Source of the DNA: Longilinea arvoryzae | Lineage (GTDB): Bacteria > Chloroflexota > Anaerolineae > Anaerolineales > Anaerolineaceae | DNA: 64,000 bases | Assembly (NCBI RefSeq): GCF_001050235.1 | Contig: NZ_DF967972.1 | Span: forward strand, 680,450 to 744,449 | Direction of reading: 5' to 3' | In this document: positions 1 through 7,776 of the stretch, piece by piece | Numbering within the stretch: position 1 is the stretch's first letter | How the letters are laid out: each line of letters begins with the position of its first letter | Notes under the pieces: generated by a model | Database searches by the model: none | What the model saw: only the letters and a program-made list of their open reading frames with translations | What the model was told of the DNA's origin: nothing | Made by a program: the position numbers and the translations under genes

Positions 1-54
1 AGATCACGGATCTTCGATTTCCGGCGCGGCCCCCGGGGGGCGGTCACGCCGAAT

Positions 55-540
55 TCAGGGCTGAGCGACAACCTTGATCGTAACCTCGAAATCACCATTT
101 TGCAGGCTGCACTGCCCGGGTTGGACGCCTTCATAGCGGACCACATAATATTGGGGTGGAACGCTCTCGACGTTGGTGATGCCTCCCAGTGCATCCGCGG
201 GCTGGCAGTGAAGCACGAGGTTCGCCAGCGGATATTGCGCCGCGTCGAGGACGACGGATATTCTCGAGGTAATCCCAATCTCGAACGTTTGGCCGTTATC
301 TGCGGCGGTAATTTCGCCCGTCGCCGGCGTCCAGTTCGTCCAATCGAGGGTCGGGTAGGATTCGACCGCATTGGGCGGGATCGGGTTGGCGGTCAATTCG
401 GCCGCCTGGGTGAATTTGGCGGATACCACGGCCGTTCCGGTCGCCAGATCGGGGGGCAGCGGGCTGGCGGAGCGCGGCGAGCAGGCGGCCAATAAGCCGA
501 TCGCCAGGCCGAGCCATCCGATCCGAATTGATTTTCGCAT
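55..540 (-). CDS. Putative lipoprotein, unknown function
   Basis: A 161-residue protein that begins with a charged n-region, a hydrophobic stretch and a lipobox (LLAAC, lipidated Cys20), so it is predicted to be exported and anchored to the membrane by a lipid. The mature part is Pro/Thr-rich at first and then a compact domain with two cysteines near residues 112 and 144. I do not recognise the domain. The start is supported by a purine-rich site (AAAGGA) about nine bases upstream, and a CATAAT box lies further upstream on the minus strand. The gene stands alone. Export is well supported; function is unknown. Confidence 0.7.
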   Translation of the reverse strand: MRKSIRIGWLGLAIGLLAACSPRSASPLPPDLATGTAVVSAKFTQAAELTANPIPPNAVESYPTLDWTNWTPATGEITAADNGQTFEIGITSRISVVLDAAQYPLANLVLHCQPADALGGITNVESVPPQYYVVRYEGVQPGQCSLQNGDFEVTIKVVAQP

Positions 541-1128
541 CCTGGTTTTCCTTTTACTAAAAACTACCTATCCATTATGGCATAAATTGTTCGATTTTTT
601 GGAAAACCTATTCCCGGTTATGCGGTTGGCGCGAAGATTACGGTTGGGGGATTTTCGTAGGTCGGGTTGGAGGGGGATGAATGACGACGGCCGAGATTTG
701 ACCCATGGTTCGCCCCGCAAACCTGACGTTACGAGCCGCGGCATGAAAGTCAGTTTTCCGGGAGAGCATGGGACCCATGGCGGCACGAACCTACCACCCC
801 CTGCGAACCGACCTACGCGGGAACCTGGGTCCAATGGCGGCGCGTGCCAACCCACCCTGCGAACCGACCTGGGTTTGCCCCGCAAACCCGACGTTACGAG
901 CCGCGGCATGAAAGTCGGTTCTCCGGGGGAGCATGGGACCCATGACGGCAGGCACCCACCACCCCCTGCGAACCGACCTACGCAGGAACCTTGGCCCAAT
1001 GGCGGCATGGACCCATCACCCCCTGCGAACCGACATACGCGGGACTTGGGGCCGATGCGACATATGCCGGCCGCCCCCTGCGAGCGGACCTGCGCAGGGA
1101 ACCCGGAAACCATTATTGGATCAACAGG
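541..1128. repeat. Gene-free field of degenerate direct repeats
   Basis: About 590 bases with no convincing gene. From roughly 700 to 1110 two larger units (about 721-882 and 883-1045) share the words CGTTACGAGCCGCGGCATGA and GAGCATGGGACCCATG, and each contains several copies of a shorter motif built around CCCCCTGCGAACCGACCTA. Reading frames cross this stretch on both strands, but their proteins only reflect the repeat (for example recurring VGRFAGGGG) and have no start signal. I interpret it as decayed intergenic repeat DNA. Confidence 0.65.
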
Positions 1129-2118
1129 TTATATGCCGTTGGCCCGAATGTATTCGTCCTGGGCTTCTTCGACGCCGTCCAGGTAGCCATCCAGCCCGGC
1201 CAGGCGGCGCTCGAAGTGGGCTTCATCCAGCTCCAGCGCGCGGCAGGCGTCCTTCCAGCCGGCGTCCGGCGCACCGGCCAGCACGGCCAGCGTCCAGGTG
1301 CGCAGCAGGATCCATAACGCCGCGGCGGGCTGATCTTCGCGCAGGGCATCGACGGCGCGTTCGTAATACAGGCGGCGGGCGGTGTGCAGGCGAGCCGGGG
1401 CCTCCGGAAGCGCGGCCGCGGCCGTCAGGGTGGATTGCCAGGCGGCGTTCAGTTCGGTCCATCGACCGGCGTCGAGCGGCTCGGACGGGGTGAAAAGATC
1501 CGCCAGGCCGTCCGCCAGGCCGGGACGCCCGATGGCGCTGGCGCGTTCGGGCAGATTGAGCATGAAACGGCGTTCGGTGAGCGGCGAGCCGCTCAGGCAG
1601 GCCACGGCATTGCCGGCCTGCTCGATCACTTTCAGGTAAGCGCGCAGGGTCTGGGGCGTTTCGGCGGCGCCTTCCAGGGCAAGCCAGCCCTGCCGGGCGC
1701 TTTCGGCCAGCGGGCGGGCGCGTTGGATGACGTTTTCGGGTTCGTTGAACTGGGCGGCGGCCGAAGCCTGGGTGAATTCGAACCAGTGGGCCACGTCGTA
1801 AAGCTGCAGCGGGTCTTCGGCCAGGAACGAGCCGATCCAGGCATCCGTGCGCAGCAGGCGCGGGCGCTGATAGAGGTGCTGCGAATAATGGGCGATGTCC
1901 AGGCTGACCTCGTCGGTCAGGCGCACCACCTCGCGTTCAATAGCCGGTTGGTTGCTGTGCACGATGATCAGATCGATATCGGTGGCGCCGCCGAGCAGGG
2001 GTTGCTCGGTGGTCAGCGATCCGGTCAGATAGATGCACAAAATATCGCGGCTGGCGCGAGCGCGCTGCGCAGCGGTATCACGGGCGGTTTTGAGCAGAGT
2101 CTCACGGGTGATGCGCAT
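1129..2118 (-). CDS. Nucleotidyltransferase-domain protein
   Basis: A 329-residue soluble protein. Near the N-terminus it carries the polymerase-beta-type nucleotidyltransferase signature: GS at residues 33-34 followed by DID at 47-49, set in LGGATDIDLIIV. This fold transfers nucleotidyl groups to a small molecule, protein or RNA; the substrate cannot be told from sequence. The remaining 250 residues look all-alpha and may be a substrate-binding domain. The reading frame stays open upstream into the neighbouring kinase gene, but ATG at 2116-2118 is the sensible start because it places the family motif at its usual distance. It lies downstream of the deoxynucleoside kinase on the same strand, separated by a repeat of the gagttctgag type. 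Confidence 0.75.
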   Translation of the reverse strand: MRITRETLLKTARDTAAQRARASRDILCIYLTGSLTTEQPLLGGATDIDLIIVHSNQPAIEREVVRLTDEVSLDIAHYSQHLYQRPRLLRTDAWIGSFLAEDPLQLYDVAHWFEFTQASAAAQFNEPENVIQRARPLAESARQGWLALEGAAETPQTLRAYLKVIEQAGNAVACLSGSPLTERRFMLNLPERASAIGRPGLADGLADLFTPSEPLDAGRWTELNAAWQSTLTAAAALPEAPARLHTARRLYYERAVDALREDQPAAALWILLRTWTLAVLAGAPDAGWKDACRALELDEAHFERRLAGLDGYLDGVEEAQDEYIRANGI

Positions 2119-2242
2119 GGATGGTTCCGTACCTCGTAAATCATTATAGCAGGGAAGCGGCAAGAGATGAGTTCTGGGTTCTGTGGGATGTGGAAGACAC
2201 GCATCAAAGAAGGGTTGACTTCCCTGCCACAGAACGCATTCC

Positions 2243-2905
2243 TCATCCCTCCGAACTTCCTTCGCCGTGATTTGGCAAGGGCAGCTCGGGCTGGAAGGGC
2301 GGCAACTGCAGGGACTGGCGAATGCGATTCTCCACCCAGGCCAGGTCCTCGGGGTGGCGAACGAAATCGATCTGGTTGGCATCCAGCACCAGAACCGGCG
2401 CGCGGCGCGATTCGCCGAGGAAGGCCCTGTCGTAGGCGCGATTGAGCAGATCGATGTAATCGGGATCCATCTGGCGTTCATACGGACGGTCGCGCATGGC
2501 GATGCGCTGCATCAATGTGGCCGTGCTGGCGCGCAGGTAAACCACCAGGTTGGGGGCCGGAATCTTCTCGGCCAGGGCCTCATGAACGCGGTAATACATT
2601 TCCAGCTCATCACCCTGCAGGTTGATGCTGGCGAATAGCGAATCTTTCTCGAAGGTATAGTCGCTGATCAGGTGCTGGCCGCTGGCAACCATGGCCGGCG
2701 CATTGCTGTTTTGCTGGTGATAACGCGAGAGCAGGAAGAAGATCTGCGTCTGGAAGGCGTAGCGCGCCCGGTCGGCGTAGAAACTGGAAAGGAACGGGTT
2801 TTCTTCGAAGACTTCCAGCAGCAGATTGGCCTGGAAAGACGGCTGTAACATGCGGGCGAGCGTCGTTTTACCCACCCCAATGACGCCTTCGATTGCAAAA
2901 TACAT
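2243..2905 (-). CDS. Deoxynucleoside kinase (dAK/dGK family)
   Basis: A 220-residue P-loop kinase that should phosphorylate a deoxynucleoside to its 5'-monophosphate in nucleotide salvage. The P-loop GVIGVGKTT is at residues 7-15, the FEENPF motif with the likely base-contacting acid at 33-38, and DRARYAFQTQIFF follows, as in the deoxyadenosine/deoxyguanosine kinase family. A later DRPYER stretch fits the lid region. The length is normal for the family. Specificity (dA, dG or dC) cannot be assigned. A TATATT box lies about 40 bases upstream on the minus strand. It is probably the first gene of a unit with the nucleotidyltransferase gene. Confidence 0.88.
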   Translation of the reverse strand: MYFAIEGVIGVGKTTLARMLQPSFQANLLLEVFEENPFLSSFYADRARYAFQTQIFFLLSRYHQQNSNAPAMVASGQHLISDYTFEKDSLFASINLQGDELEMYYRVHEALAEKIPAPNLVVYLRASTATLMQRIAMRDRPYERQMDPDYIDLLNRAYDRAFLGESRRAPVLVLDANQIDFVRHPEDLAWVENRIRQSLQLPPFQPELPLPNHGEGSSEG

Positions 2906-3101
2906 GGTCGCTCCGTCGAGAAATCCCTAAAAGGGAAAATTTGACCTAAATATACCACAGGAAGCGGGGAGGAAAATGATTGCCGAACGGGGGAAATGCC
3001 GCAGAAATCCGAACTTAAGGTAGGAGTGCGCCGGCCCACTGAAAAATCCCGAATGCGTCCGTCAATTTACGCGCCCCCTAAATCCTTAAGAAATCCATGG
3101 A

Positions 3102-3129
3102 TTGACTTGTTCGAATCGCCCGGTATACT
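3102..3129 (+). promoter_or_regulatory. Sigma-70-type promoter of the ScyD-like gene
   Basis: TTGACT at 3102-3107 and TATACT at 3124-3129, 16 bases apart, are close to consensus. Transcription would begin near 3136, giving a leader of about 160 bases before the ATG at 3295. Confidence 0.65.
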
Positions 3130-3217
3130 AATGCATACACAAAGATGATAAATAGCATTTATATTGTCATAATATATGCGACGCGCGGACACACAGGATC
3201 GCTGAATAGGTCGAACG

Positions 3218-3261
3218 GCCTGCCCACGATCGGGCAGGCTTTGGCGGCTTGGCCGCTTTTT
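3218..3261 (+). terminator. Tandem hairpins with T-run inside a leader
   Basis: GCCTGCCC/GGGCAGGC (3218-3225 and 3232-3239, loop ACGATC) is followed by GCGGC-TTG-GCCGC at 3244-3256 and five T residues. It looks like an intrinsic terminator, yet no plus-strand gene lies upstream and the next gene starts at 3295. It may be an attenuator or may end a short RNA started at the 3102 promoter. Confidence 0.55.
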
Positions 3262-3294
3262 ATCCGATTTATTTGTAGAAAGGGAGTTTGAGCG

Positions 3295-4344
3295 ATGATC
3301 CATCCGACCCAAGTATTTTTCCAACGCGCCTTTATCCTGTTCCTGCTGGTGGGCCTGTTCCTGGTTCCAACCGGGATGGCGGCAGCTTCCGGCCCGGTGG
3401 CGGCTTATACCTTTGCCGGGCCGATTTTCGGCCTGTCGGCCACGCCGGATAACAGTTTGCTGGTGGCCGACGCTGGCGCCGGGGTCGTGAGCCTGCGCAA
3501 CGGCAAAGGATCGTTGGTAGCCGCCCTGCCCGGAGTGAGCGATGTGGCTTCCATCGGCCGCGGCGACCTGTTTGCCATCACCAGCAAAGGCGATGAAAAA
3601 TTGTACCGGATATCGAACGGGGCGACCCGCATGGTCGCCGACCTGGGCGCATACGAAGCTGCCAAGGATCCGGACGGCGCCGGCGTCGACTCGAACCCGT
3701 TCGACGTGCAAGCGTTGACCGGCGGCCAGGCCCTGGTGGCGGATGCCGGCGGCAACGATCTGTTGATCGTGGACGCCCAGGGCAACATCGACTGGGTGGC
3801 GACGCTGCCCGAACAGCTCGTTTCGACCACCAACGCCAAGACGCTGGCGGGCTGCCCGAACGCCCCGGCCGAGATCGCCTTTGTGTGTGGACTGCCGCCC
3901 ATGATGCCGGCCCAGGCGGTGGCCACCAGCGTGGCGATCGGCCCGGATGGCGCTTACTACATGGGTGAATTGAAGGGCATCCCGGGCGCTTTGAATTCCT
4001 CGCGGGTGTGGCGCATCGAGCCCGGCACCCGGCACGCCCAATGTGGCAGCAGCCCGGCCTGCAGCGTGGTGGCGGATGGGTTCACCTCGATTGTGGACCT
4101 GGCCTTTGGGCCGGACGGGACACTGTACGTGACCGAGTTCGATGAGGCCAGCTTCCTGGCGGTGGAATTGGGCGGCGCGATGATGCAGGGCGGCACGGTG
4201 AATGCCTGCGACCTTTCGGGCAATTGCTCGGTGCTGGCCGGCGGGTTGAGCATGCCGATCGGCGTGACGGTGGATAAGACCGGCCAGGTTTACGCCGCGA
4301 TCCAGAACCTGACCCCAAATGCCCAGGTGGTGACGCTGCCATAG
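3295..4344 (+). CDS. ScyD/ScyE-like secreted beta-propeller protein
   Basis: A 349-residue protein with an N-terminal signal peptide (hydrophobic residues about 10-30, AAAS region). The mature chain has repeated strands of the type LLVADAGAG, ALVADAGGNDLL, YYMGELKG and LYVTEFDEA with intervening NPFDV, typical of the ScyD/ScyE family of extracytoplasmic propellers first named in scytonemin clusters. Outside cyanobacteria the family has no known role, so a pigment function should not be assumed. Four Cys residues in the centre and C-terminal part may form disulfides. It stands alone behind the promoter and leader hairpins described separately. GGGAG about ten bases before ATG supports the start. 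Confidence 0.8.
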   Translation: MIHPTQVFFQRAFILFLLVGLFLVPTGMAAASGPVAAYTFAGPIFGLSATPDNSLLVADAGAGVVSLRNGKGSLVAALPGVSDVASIGRGDLFAITSKGDEKLYRISNGATRMVADLGAYEAAKDPDGAGVDSNPFDVQALTGGQALVADAGGNDLLIVDAQGNIDWVATLPEQLVSTTNAKTLAGCPNAPAEIAFVCGLPPMMPAQAVATSVAIGPDGAYYMGELKGIPGALNSSRVWRIEPGTRHAQCGSSPACSVVADGFTSIVDLAFGPDGTLYVTEFDEASFLAVELGGAMMQGGTVNACDLSGNCSVLAGGLSMPIGVTVDKTGQVYAAIQNLTPNAQVVTLP

Positions 4345-4421
4345 ACGAAAGCGAGGCCTAATCCCGTCAGCCGGGAGAACGATCCGTCGAATTTCAAAAA
4401 TCGGAATCACTGGGGGATAAC

Positions 4422-4458
4422 AAGCCGTGAGCGATGTCCAATCCGTCGCCCACGGCTT
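4422..4458 (+). terminator. Hairpin downstream of the ScyD-like gene
   Basis: AAGCCGTG-a-GCGA pairs with TCGC-c-CACGGCTT (12 pairs with one mismatch, loop of 11). There is no T-run, so termination is only likely, not certain. Its core CCGTGAGC recurs in other hairpins of the window (21460, 22462, 45151). Confidence 0.45.
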
Positions 4459-4493
4459 ACCGTTCCTGTCTTGAATATTCGATCATTCCCCTC

Positions 4494-4522
4494 TTGACAA
4501 GGTTGATAAAAATATGCATAAT
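4494..4522 (+). promoter_or_regulatory. Promoter of the LuxR-type regulator gene
   Basis: TTGACA at 4494-4499 and CATAAT at 4517-4522 with a 17-base spacer, followed by an AT-rich leader to ATG 4569. Confidence 0.6.
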
Positions 4523-4568
4523 AATCATAGAACAATATTTCTAATTTAGAACACTCACTCCGATCTCC

Positions 4569-5030
4569 ATGACACACATAATCTTTCTTCCTGACGATCA
4601 CACCCTGTTGCAACTCGAGGCCGCGGAAACGACCGAGGAATTGCTCGCATCCATCGGCAGTGGGCGCTGGCGGCCGCCGGAACCGTACGCCTCGATCTTC
4701 AGTGCGAACTTCCAGGGCAATCCCTTTTGCGCGGTGCGCCAGGGCAGCCTGGTGGTGGTGATGCTTTCGCGGACGGCTGCGGCGGCGATCGGGCTTGGGC
4801 CGGATCTACCGGACGCCGGGAACCGGCCGGCCTTCAGTCCGCGGCAGATGGAAGTGCTGCACGGGCTGGCGGAAGGCCAGACCACGCGCCAGATTGCCGC
4901 CCGTCTGGGCCTGACGCCGCGCATGGTGCAGTACCACGTCAGCGAGATCAAACGCCACCTGGGGGCGCGCAGCCGGGCGCAGTCGGTCAGCCGCGCCCAG
5001 GCGCTGGGCATGGTGCGAAGGAAGGTGTGA
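4569..5030 (+). CDS. LuxR-type HTH transcriptional regulator
   Basis: A 153-residue protein. The C-terminal 65 residues are a LuxR/NarL helix-turn-helix: FSPRQMEVLHGLAEGQ, then TTRQIAARLGLTPRMVQYHV and the recognition-helix extension. The N-terminal 80 residues do not look like a standard receiver (no conserved Asp-Lys set) and may be a small sensor domain of unknown type. It has its own strong promoter and no obvious kinase or operon partner; the next gene is crcB. DNA binding is well supported, the signal and targets are unknown. Confidence 0.8.
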   Translation: MTHIIFLPDDHTLLQLEAAETTEELLASIGSGRWRPPEPYASIFSANFQGNPFCAVRQGSLVVVMLSRTAAAAIGLGPDLPDAGNRPAFSPRQMEVLHGLAEGQTTRQIAARLGLTPRMVQYHVSEIKRHLGARSRAQSVSRAQALGMVRRKV

Positions 5031-5037
5031 GGGAGGA

Positions 5038-5130
5038 GATGAGTGATGAGTTATGCGGAAAAAGCTCTTCCGCATAACTCATCACTCAGAACTCATCACC
5101 CAGAATTTATCATTCAGAACTCATCGCTCG
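5038..5130. repeat. Inverted repeat of the gatgagtt/aactcatc family
   Basis: A near-perfect 21-base palindrome arm (TGAGTGATGAGTTATGCGGA at 5039 onward, seven-base loop, complement to about 5087) is followed by further copies of the right-arm word (CAGAACTCATC, CAGAATTTATC, CAGAACTCATC). The same words recur at 2166, 5590, 6290, 7790-7935 and 30100-30235, always between genes. It could act as a terminator for the regulator gene. Confidence 0.7.
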
Positions 5131-5147
5131 GCCCCGCTCACTTCTGG

Positions 5148-5153
5148 TACAAT
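5148..5153 (+). promoter_or_regulatory. Extended -10 box of crcB
   Basis: TGGTACAAT gives an extended -10 element (TACAAT 5148-5153) only 11 bases before the ATG of crcB, with no purine-rich ribosome binding site in between. This suggests a leaderless or nearly leaderless mRNA. Confidence 0.55.
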
Positions 5154-5164
5154 AGCCCCCTGTT

Positions 5165-5581
5165 ATGGAGAAATTACTATTGATTTCTAGCGGGGCGGTG
5201 CTGGGCGCCAACCTGCGCTATTGGGTGGGCGATTGGGCGGCGCAGAAATGGGGCGCGGCTTTTCCATACGGCACGCTGGTGATCAACGTGTCCGGCAGCC
5301 TGGTGATCGGTTTTCTCTTGACGCTGATCGCCGAACGAGTGGTGGTCGATCCACGCTGGCGGTTGTTCCTGGTGGTGGGCTTTCTGGGCGCTTATACTAC
5401 GTTCTCGACCTATATGTTCGACAGCTTCAGCCTGATCGAAAAAGGCCAATGGCTGCCCGGAATGATGAATCTATTCGGCAGTTCGGCGCTGGGCATTCTG
5501 GCCGTTGGCGCGGGCGTTTTCCTGGGCAAGCTGGCGGTCGTGCAGGTGGAATGGCTGGCGCGCGTGATGAATGCGGGATAA
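5165..5581 (+). CDS. crcB: Fluoride efflux channel CrcB/Fluc
   Basis: A 138-residue protein with four predicted membrane helices. It carries the family marks GANLRYW near residue 14, GTLVINVSGS with the conserved Asn near residue 42, and TTFSTYMFDS, the region that lines the fluoride pore and binds the central sodium ion. Fluc channels work as antiparallel dimers that let toxic fluoride leave the cytoplasm. Length is normal. I looked upstream for a fluoride riboswitch and saw none, because the -10 box sits directly before the start codon. Confidence 0.93.
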   Translation: MEKLLLISSGAVLGANLRYWVGDWAAQKWGAAFPYGTLVINVSGSLVIGFLLTLIAERVVVDPRWRLFLVVGFLGAYTTFSTYMFDSFSLIEKGQWLPGMMNLFGSSALGILAVGAGVFLGKLAVVQVEWLARVMNAG

Positions 5582-5679
5582 TCAGGATGTTCTGAGTTAT
5601 GCGTTGATGCGTTCTGAGGGAAAAGACTCCAGGGATCTTCCTCAGAACTCATTCCTCATCACTCTCCACTTCTTTTCCC
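5582..5679. repeat. Inverted repeat of the gagttctgag family
   Basis: Left-arm words (TTCTGAGTTATGCG, GCGTTCTGAGG) at about 5590-5622 are mirrored by CCTCAGAACTCATTCCTCATC at about 5640-5662, flanking a short spacer. It lies between crcB and the TetR promoter. Confidence 0.6.
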
Positions 5680-5708
5680 TTGACAGTGATTATACCGATC
5701 GGTATAAT
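5680..5708 (+). promoter_or_regulatory. Consensus promoter of the TetR regulator gene
   Basis: TTGACA (5680-5685), a 17-base spacer and TATAAT (5703-5708) match the sigma-70 consensus exactly. The -10 box ends seven bases before the ATG at 5716, pointing to a leaderless transcript. Confidence 0.75.
5689..5708. promoter_or_regulatory. Palindromic operator overlapping the TetR promoter
   Basis: ATTATACCGATCGGTATAAT is a perfect 20-base palindrome that covers the spacer and -10 box, the usual place for an autorepressor. A sister site with the same half-sites and spacing lies at 6367-6382 before the glycosidase gene. Confidence 0.7.
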
Positions 5709-5715
5709 GTGTGGC

Positions 5716-6285
5716 ATGGATAATCAGTCGATCCTCTTGCAGGTGGCGCTGGAGCTGTTTGCGGCGCGGGGGTACGACGGCGTGGGCGTGCAGGAAATCG
5801 CCGAAGCGGCCGGCGTGACCAAGCCGACGCTGTATCACTACTTTGGCAGCAAAGCCGGGCTGCTGACCGCGCTGCTGGACGAGCAGCACGAACCCCTCAA
5901 CCGGGCGGTGGCCGGCGCGGCCGGGTATCACGGCGACCTGCCGGGGGCGCTGGAAGCGCTGGCGCGGGCTTACTTCGACTTTGCCCGAGCCCATCCGGCC
6001 TTCTACCGCATGCAACTGGGCATGTACTTTGCCCCGCGCGAGAGCGAGGCCTGGCAGCAGGTGGCCGGGCGCAACGAGCAGCAGTACCAGGCTGTGGCGC
6101 ACCTGTTTGCGTCCGCCGTAGGCGATCACGGCAACCTGTCCGGACGGCAGGAATTATTCGCGGCAATTTTCATCGGCTCGCTGAACAACTGCATCGCGTT
6201 GTGGCTCAACGGACGGGTCGATTTGAACGACGAACTGGTCTACCGCGTGGTGCGGCAGTTCCAGTATGGGATCTATAGCGGTTAG
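5716..6285 (+). CDS. TetR/AcrR family transcriptional regulator
   Basis: A 189-residue one-component regulator. The N-terminal HTH is clear: residues 1-50 include LFAARGYDGVGVQEIAEAAG and KPTLYHYFGSKAGLLTALLD. The C-terminal domain is all-alpha and should bind an unknown ligand. ATG 5716 is chosen over upstream codons because the family always begins a few residues before the first helix and because the -10 box covers the earlier sequence. It lies directly before the GH13 gene and shares an operator motif with it, so it probably represses itself and that gene. Confidence 0.88.
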   Translation: MDNQSILLQVALELFAARGYDGVGVQEIAEAAGVTKPTLYHYFGSKAGLLTALLDEQHEPLNRAVAGAAGYHGDLPGALEALARAYFDFARAHPAFYRMQLGMYFAPRESEAWQQVAGRNEQQYQAVAHLFASAVGDHGNLSGRQELFAAIFIGSLNNCIALWLNGRVDLNDELVYRVVRQFQYGIYSG

Positions 6286-6366
6286 GAAGTTCTGAGTGCT
6301 GGGTGAGGAGTTCTGAGGAAGAGCGGCCAACAGCCTTTCCTCATCTCTCAGATCGCATTCCATTTG
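6286..6366. repeat. Inverted repeat of the gagttctgag family
   Basis: GGTGAGGAGTTCTGAGGAA at about 6302-6320 is mirrored imperfectly by TTTCCTCATCTCTCAGATCGC. It separates the TetR gene from the second operator. Confidence 0.5.
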
Positions 6367-6382
6367 TATACCTACCGGTATG
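6367..6382. promoter_or_regulatory. Second TetR-type operator, before the glycosidase
   Basis: TATACCTACCGGTATG has the same half-sites (TATACC and GGTAT) and the same four-base centre spacing as the palindrome in the TetR promoter. It ends 23 bases before the GH13 start codon. Confidence 0.6.
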
Positions 6383-6405
6383 TAACTATCTGAGGAGACC
6401 TGACA

Positions 6406-7776
6406 ATGAAATCCCATTGGACGAATTCGGCGATCTTTTATCACATCTACCCGCTGGGGCTGTGCGGCGCGCCGCGGCGCAACGATTTTTCGGCCGGGCC
6501 GGTCGCGCGCCTGGAACAACTCTATCCCTGGCTGGACCACATCCAATCCCTGGGCGCAAACGCGCTCTATCTGGGACCGCTCTTCGAATCCACGGCCCAC
6601 GGTTACGACACGGCCGATTACTACCAGGTCGACCGGCGCCTGGGCACGAATGAGACCCTGGCGGCCCTGGCGCGCGAGCTTCACCGGCGTGGCTTGCGCC
6701 TGGTGCTGGACGGCGTGTTCAACCACGTCGGGCGGGATTTCTGGGCGTTTCGGGACGTGCAGGCCAATGGTCAGGGCTCAGCCTATGCCGGTTGGTTCAA
6801 AGGGCTGGATTTCGGTAAACGCAGCCCGTACGGGGATGCTTTCGCCTACGATGGCTGGAGCGGCAATTTCGACCTGGTGCGCCTGGATGGCGACCATCCG
6901 GACGTGCGGCGTCATTTGCTGGACGCCGTGACGCAGTGGACGGAGCAGTTCGGCATCGATGGCCTGCGCCTGGACGCCGCCGACCAGCTCAGCGACGGCT
7001 TCCTGGAGGCACTGGGAGCGCACTGCCGTGGGCTGCGCAGCGACTTTTGGCTGATGGGCGAGATCGTCTTTGGCGATTACCGGCGCCTGCTGGGGCCCGG
7101 ACGCTGCGATTCGGTCACCAATTACGAGGCTTACAAGGGCCTGTATTCGAGCCTGAACGACCACAATTATTTCGAAATCGCCTACGCGCTCAAGCGCCAG
7201 TTTGGCGAGCAGGGAATTTACCGCGGTTTCGGGCTGTATAACTTCGCTGACAATCACGATGTCGACCGGGTGGCCAGCCGCCTGAAGGATGCGGCGCACC
7301 TCTACCCGCTGTACGCGCTGCTGTTCAGCATGCCGGGCATCCCTTCCGTTTATTACGGCAGTGAATGGGGACTGCCCGGCGCGCGGACGCCGCACAGCGA
7401 TGCGGCCCTTCGCCCGGCGCTGGACCTGGCCCGGGCAGCCCAACCGGCGCCCCAGCCGGACCTTCCGGCGGCTTTGCGAAAGCTGGCGGCTGTGCGCGGC
7501 GCATCGCCGGCCCTGCAGCGCGGAGATTACCACGAATTGTATGTCAGCGCCGGGCAGTTGGCCTTCGAACGCGCGCTGCCCGGCGAGCGGGTCATCGTGG
7601 CGCTGAACGCCTCCCCTGAACCGATCGCGATCGATATGCCGATCCCCGAACCGGATGCCCGCCTGGTGGATCTACTCAACCCGGGCGAGGAATTCGCGTT
7701 AAGGAATGGAAAGGCCCGGGTGGAAATACCGCCGACCTGGGGAAGAATAATGAGAATGCTGAATGATGAATGCTGA
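6406..7776 (+). CDS. GH13 family alpha-amylase-like glycosidase
   Basis: A 456-residue cytoplasmic enzyme with no signal peptide. All four GH13 regions are visible: DGVFNHVG (I), GIDGLRLDAAD with the nucleophile Asp (II), LMGEIV with the acid/base Glu (III) and FADNHDVDR with the third catalytic Asp (IV), in an (alpha/beta)8 barrel, then a beta domain from about residue 385. It should cleave or transfer alpha-glucosidic bonds in malto-oligosaccharides or cyclodextrins; exact specificity is not readable. GAGGAG nine bases before ATG supports the start. The upstream TetR gene and shared operator suggest ligand-induced expression. Confidence 0.88.
   Translation: MKSHWTNSAIFYHIYPLGLCGAPRRNDFSAGPVARLEQLYPWLDHIQSLGANALYLGPLFESTAHGYDTADYYQVDRRLGTNETLAALARELHRRGLRLVLDGVFNHVGRDFWAFRDVQANGQGSAYAGWFKGLDFGKRSPYGDAFAYDGWSGNFDLVRLDGDHPDVRRHLLDAVTQWTEQFGIDGLRLDAADQLSDGFLEALGAHCRGLRSDFWLMGEIVFGDYRRLLGPGRCDSVTNYEAYKGLYSSLNDHNYFEIAYALKRQFGEQGIYRGFGLYNFADNHDVDRVASRLKDAAHLYPLYALLFSMPGIPSVYYGSEWGLPGARTPHSDAALRPALDLARAAQPAPQPDLPAALRKLAAVRGASPALQRGDYHELYVSAGQLAFERALPGERVIVALNASPEPIAIDMPIPEPDARLVDLLNPGEEFALRNGKARVEIPPTWGRIMRMLNDEC

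Larger units (their letters stand above)
2906..3294. other. Divergent intergenic region with long leader
   Basis: This stretch separates the kinase (minus strand) from the ScyD-like gene (plus strand). It holds the kinase promoter region, a clear plus-strand promoter at 3102-3129 and two GC-rich hairpins with a T-run at 3218-3261. No coding sequence was recognised. The segment around 3130-3190 is AT-rich. Confidence 0.6.

Noticed and set aside
568-1113. Minus-strand frame of 181 codons with repeated VGRFAGGGG
   Set aside because: It only reflects the DNA repeat, has no ribosome binding site, and an equally long frame exists on the other strand.
2119-2481. Upstream extension of the nucleotidyltransferase gene
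   Set aside because: It overlaps the kinase gene in another frame; the family motif fits ATG 2118.
3067-4410. Long minus-strand frame opposite the ScyD-like gene
   Set aside because: It is a composition shadow of the real gene: it lacks a start signal and has His/Arg/Gln-rich sequence typical of antisense frames in GC-rich DNA.
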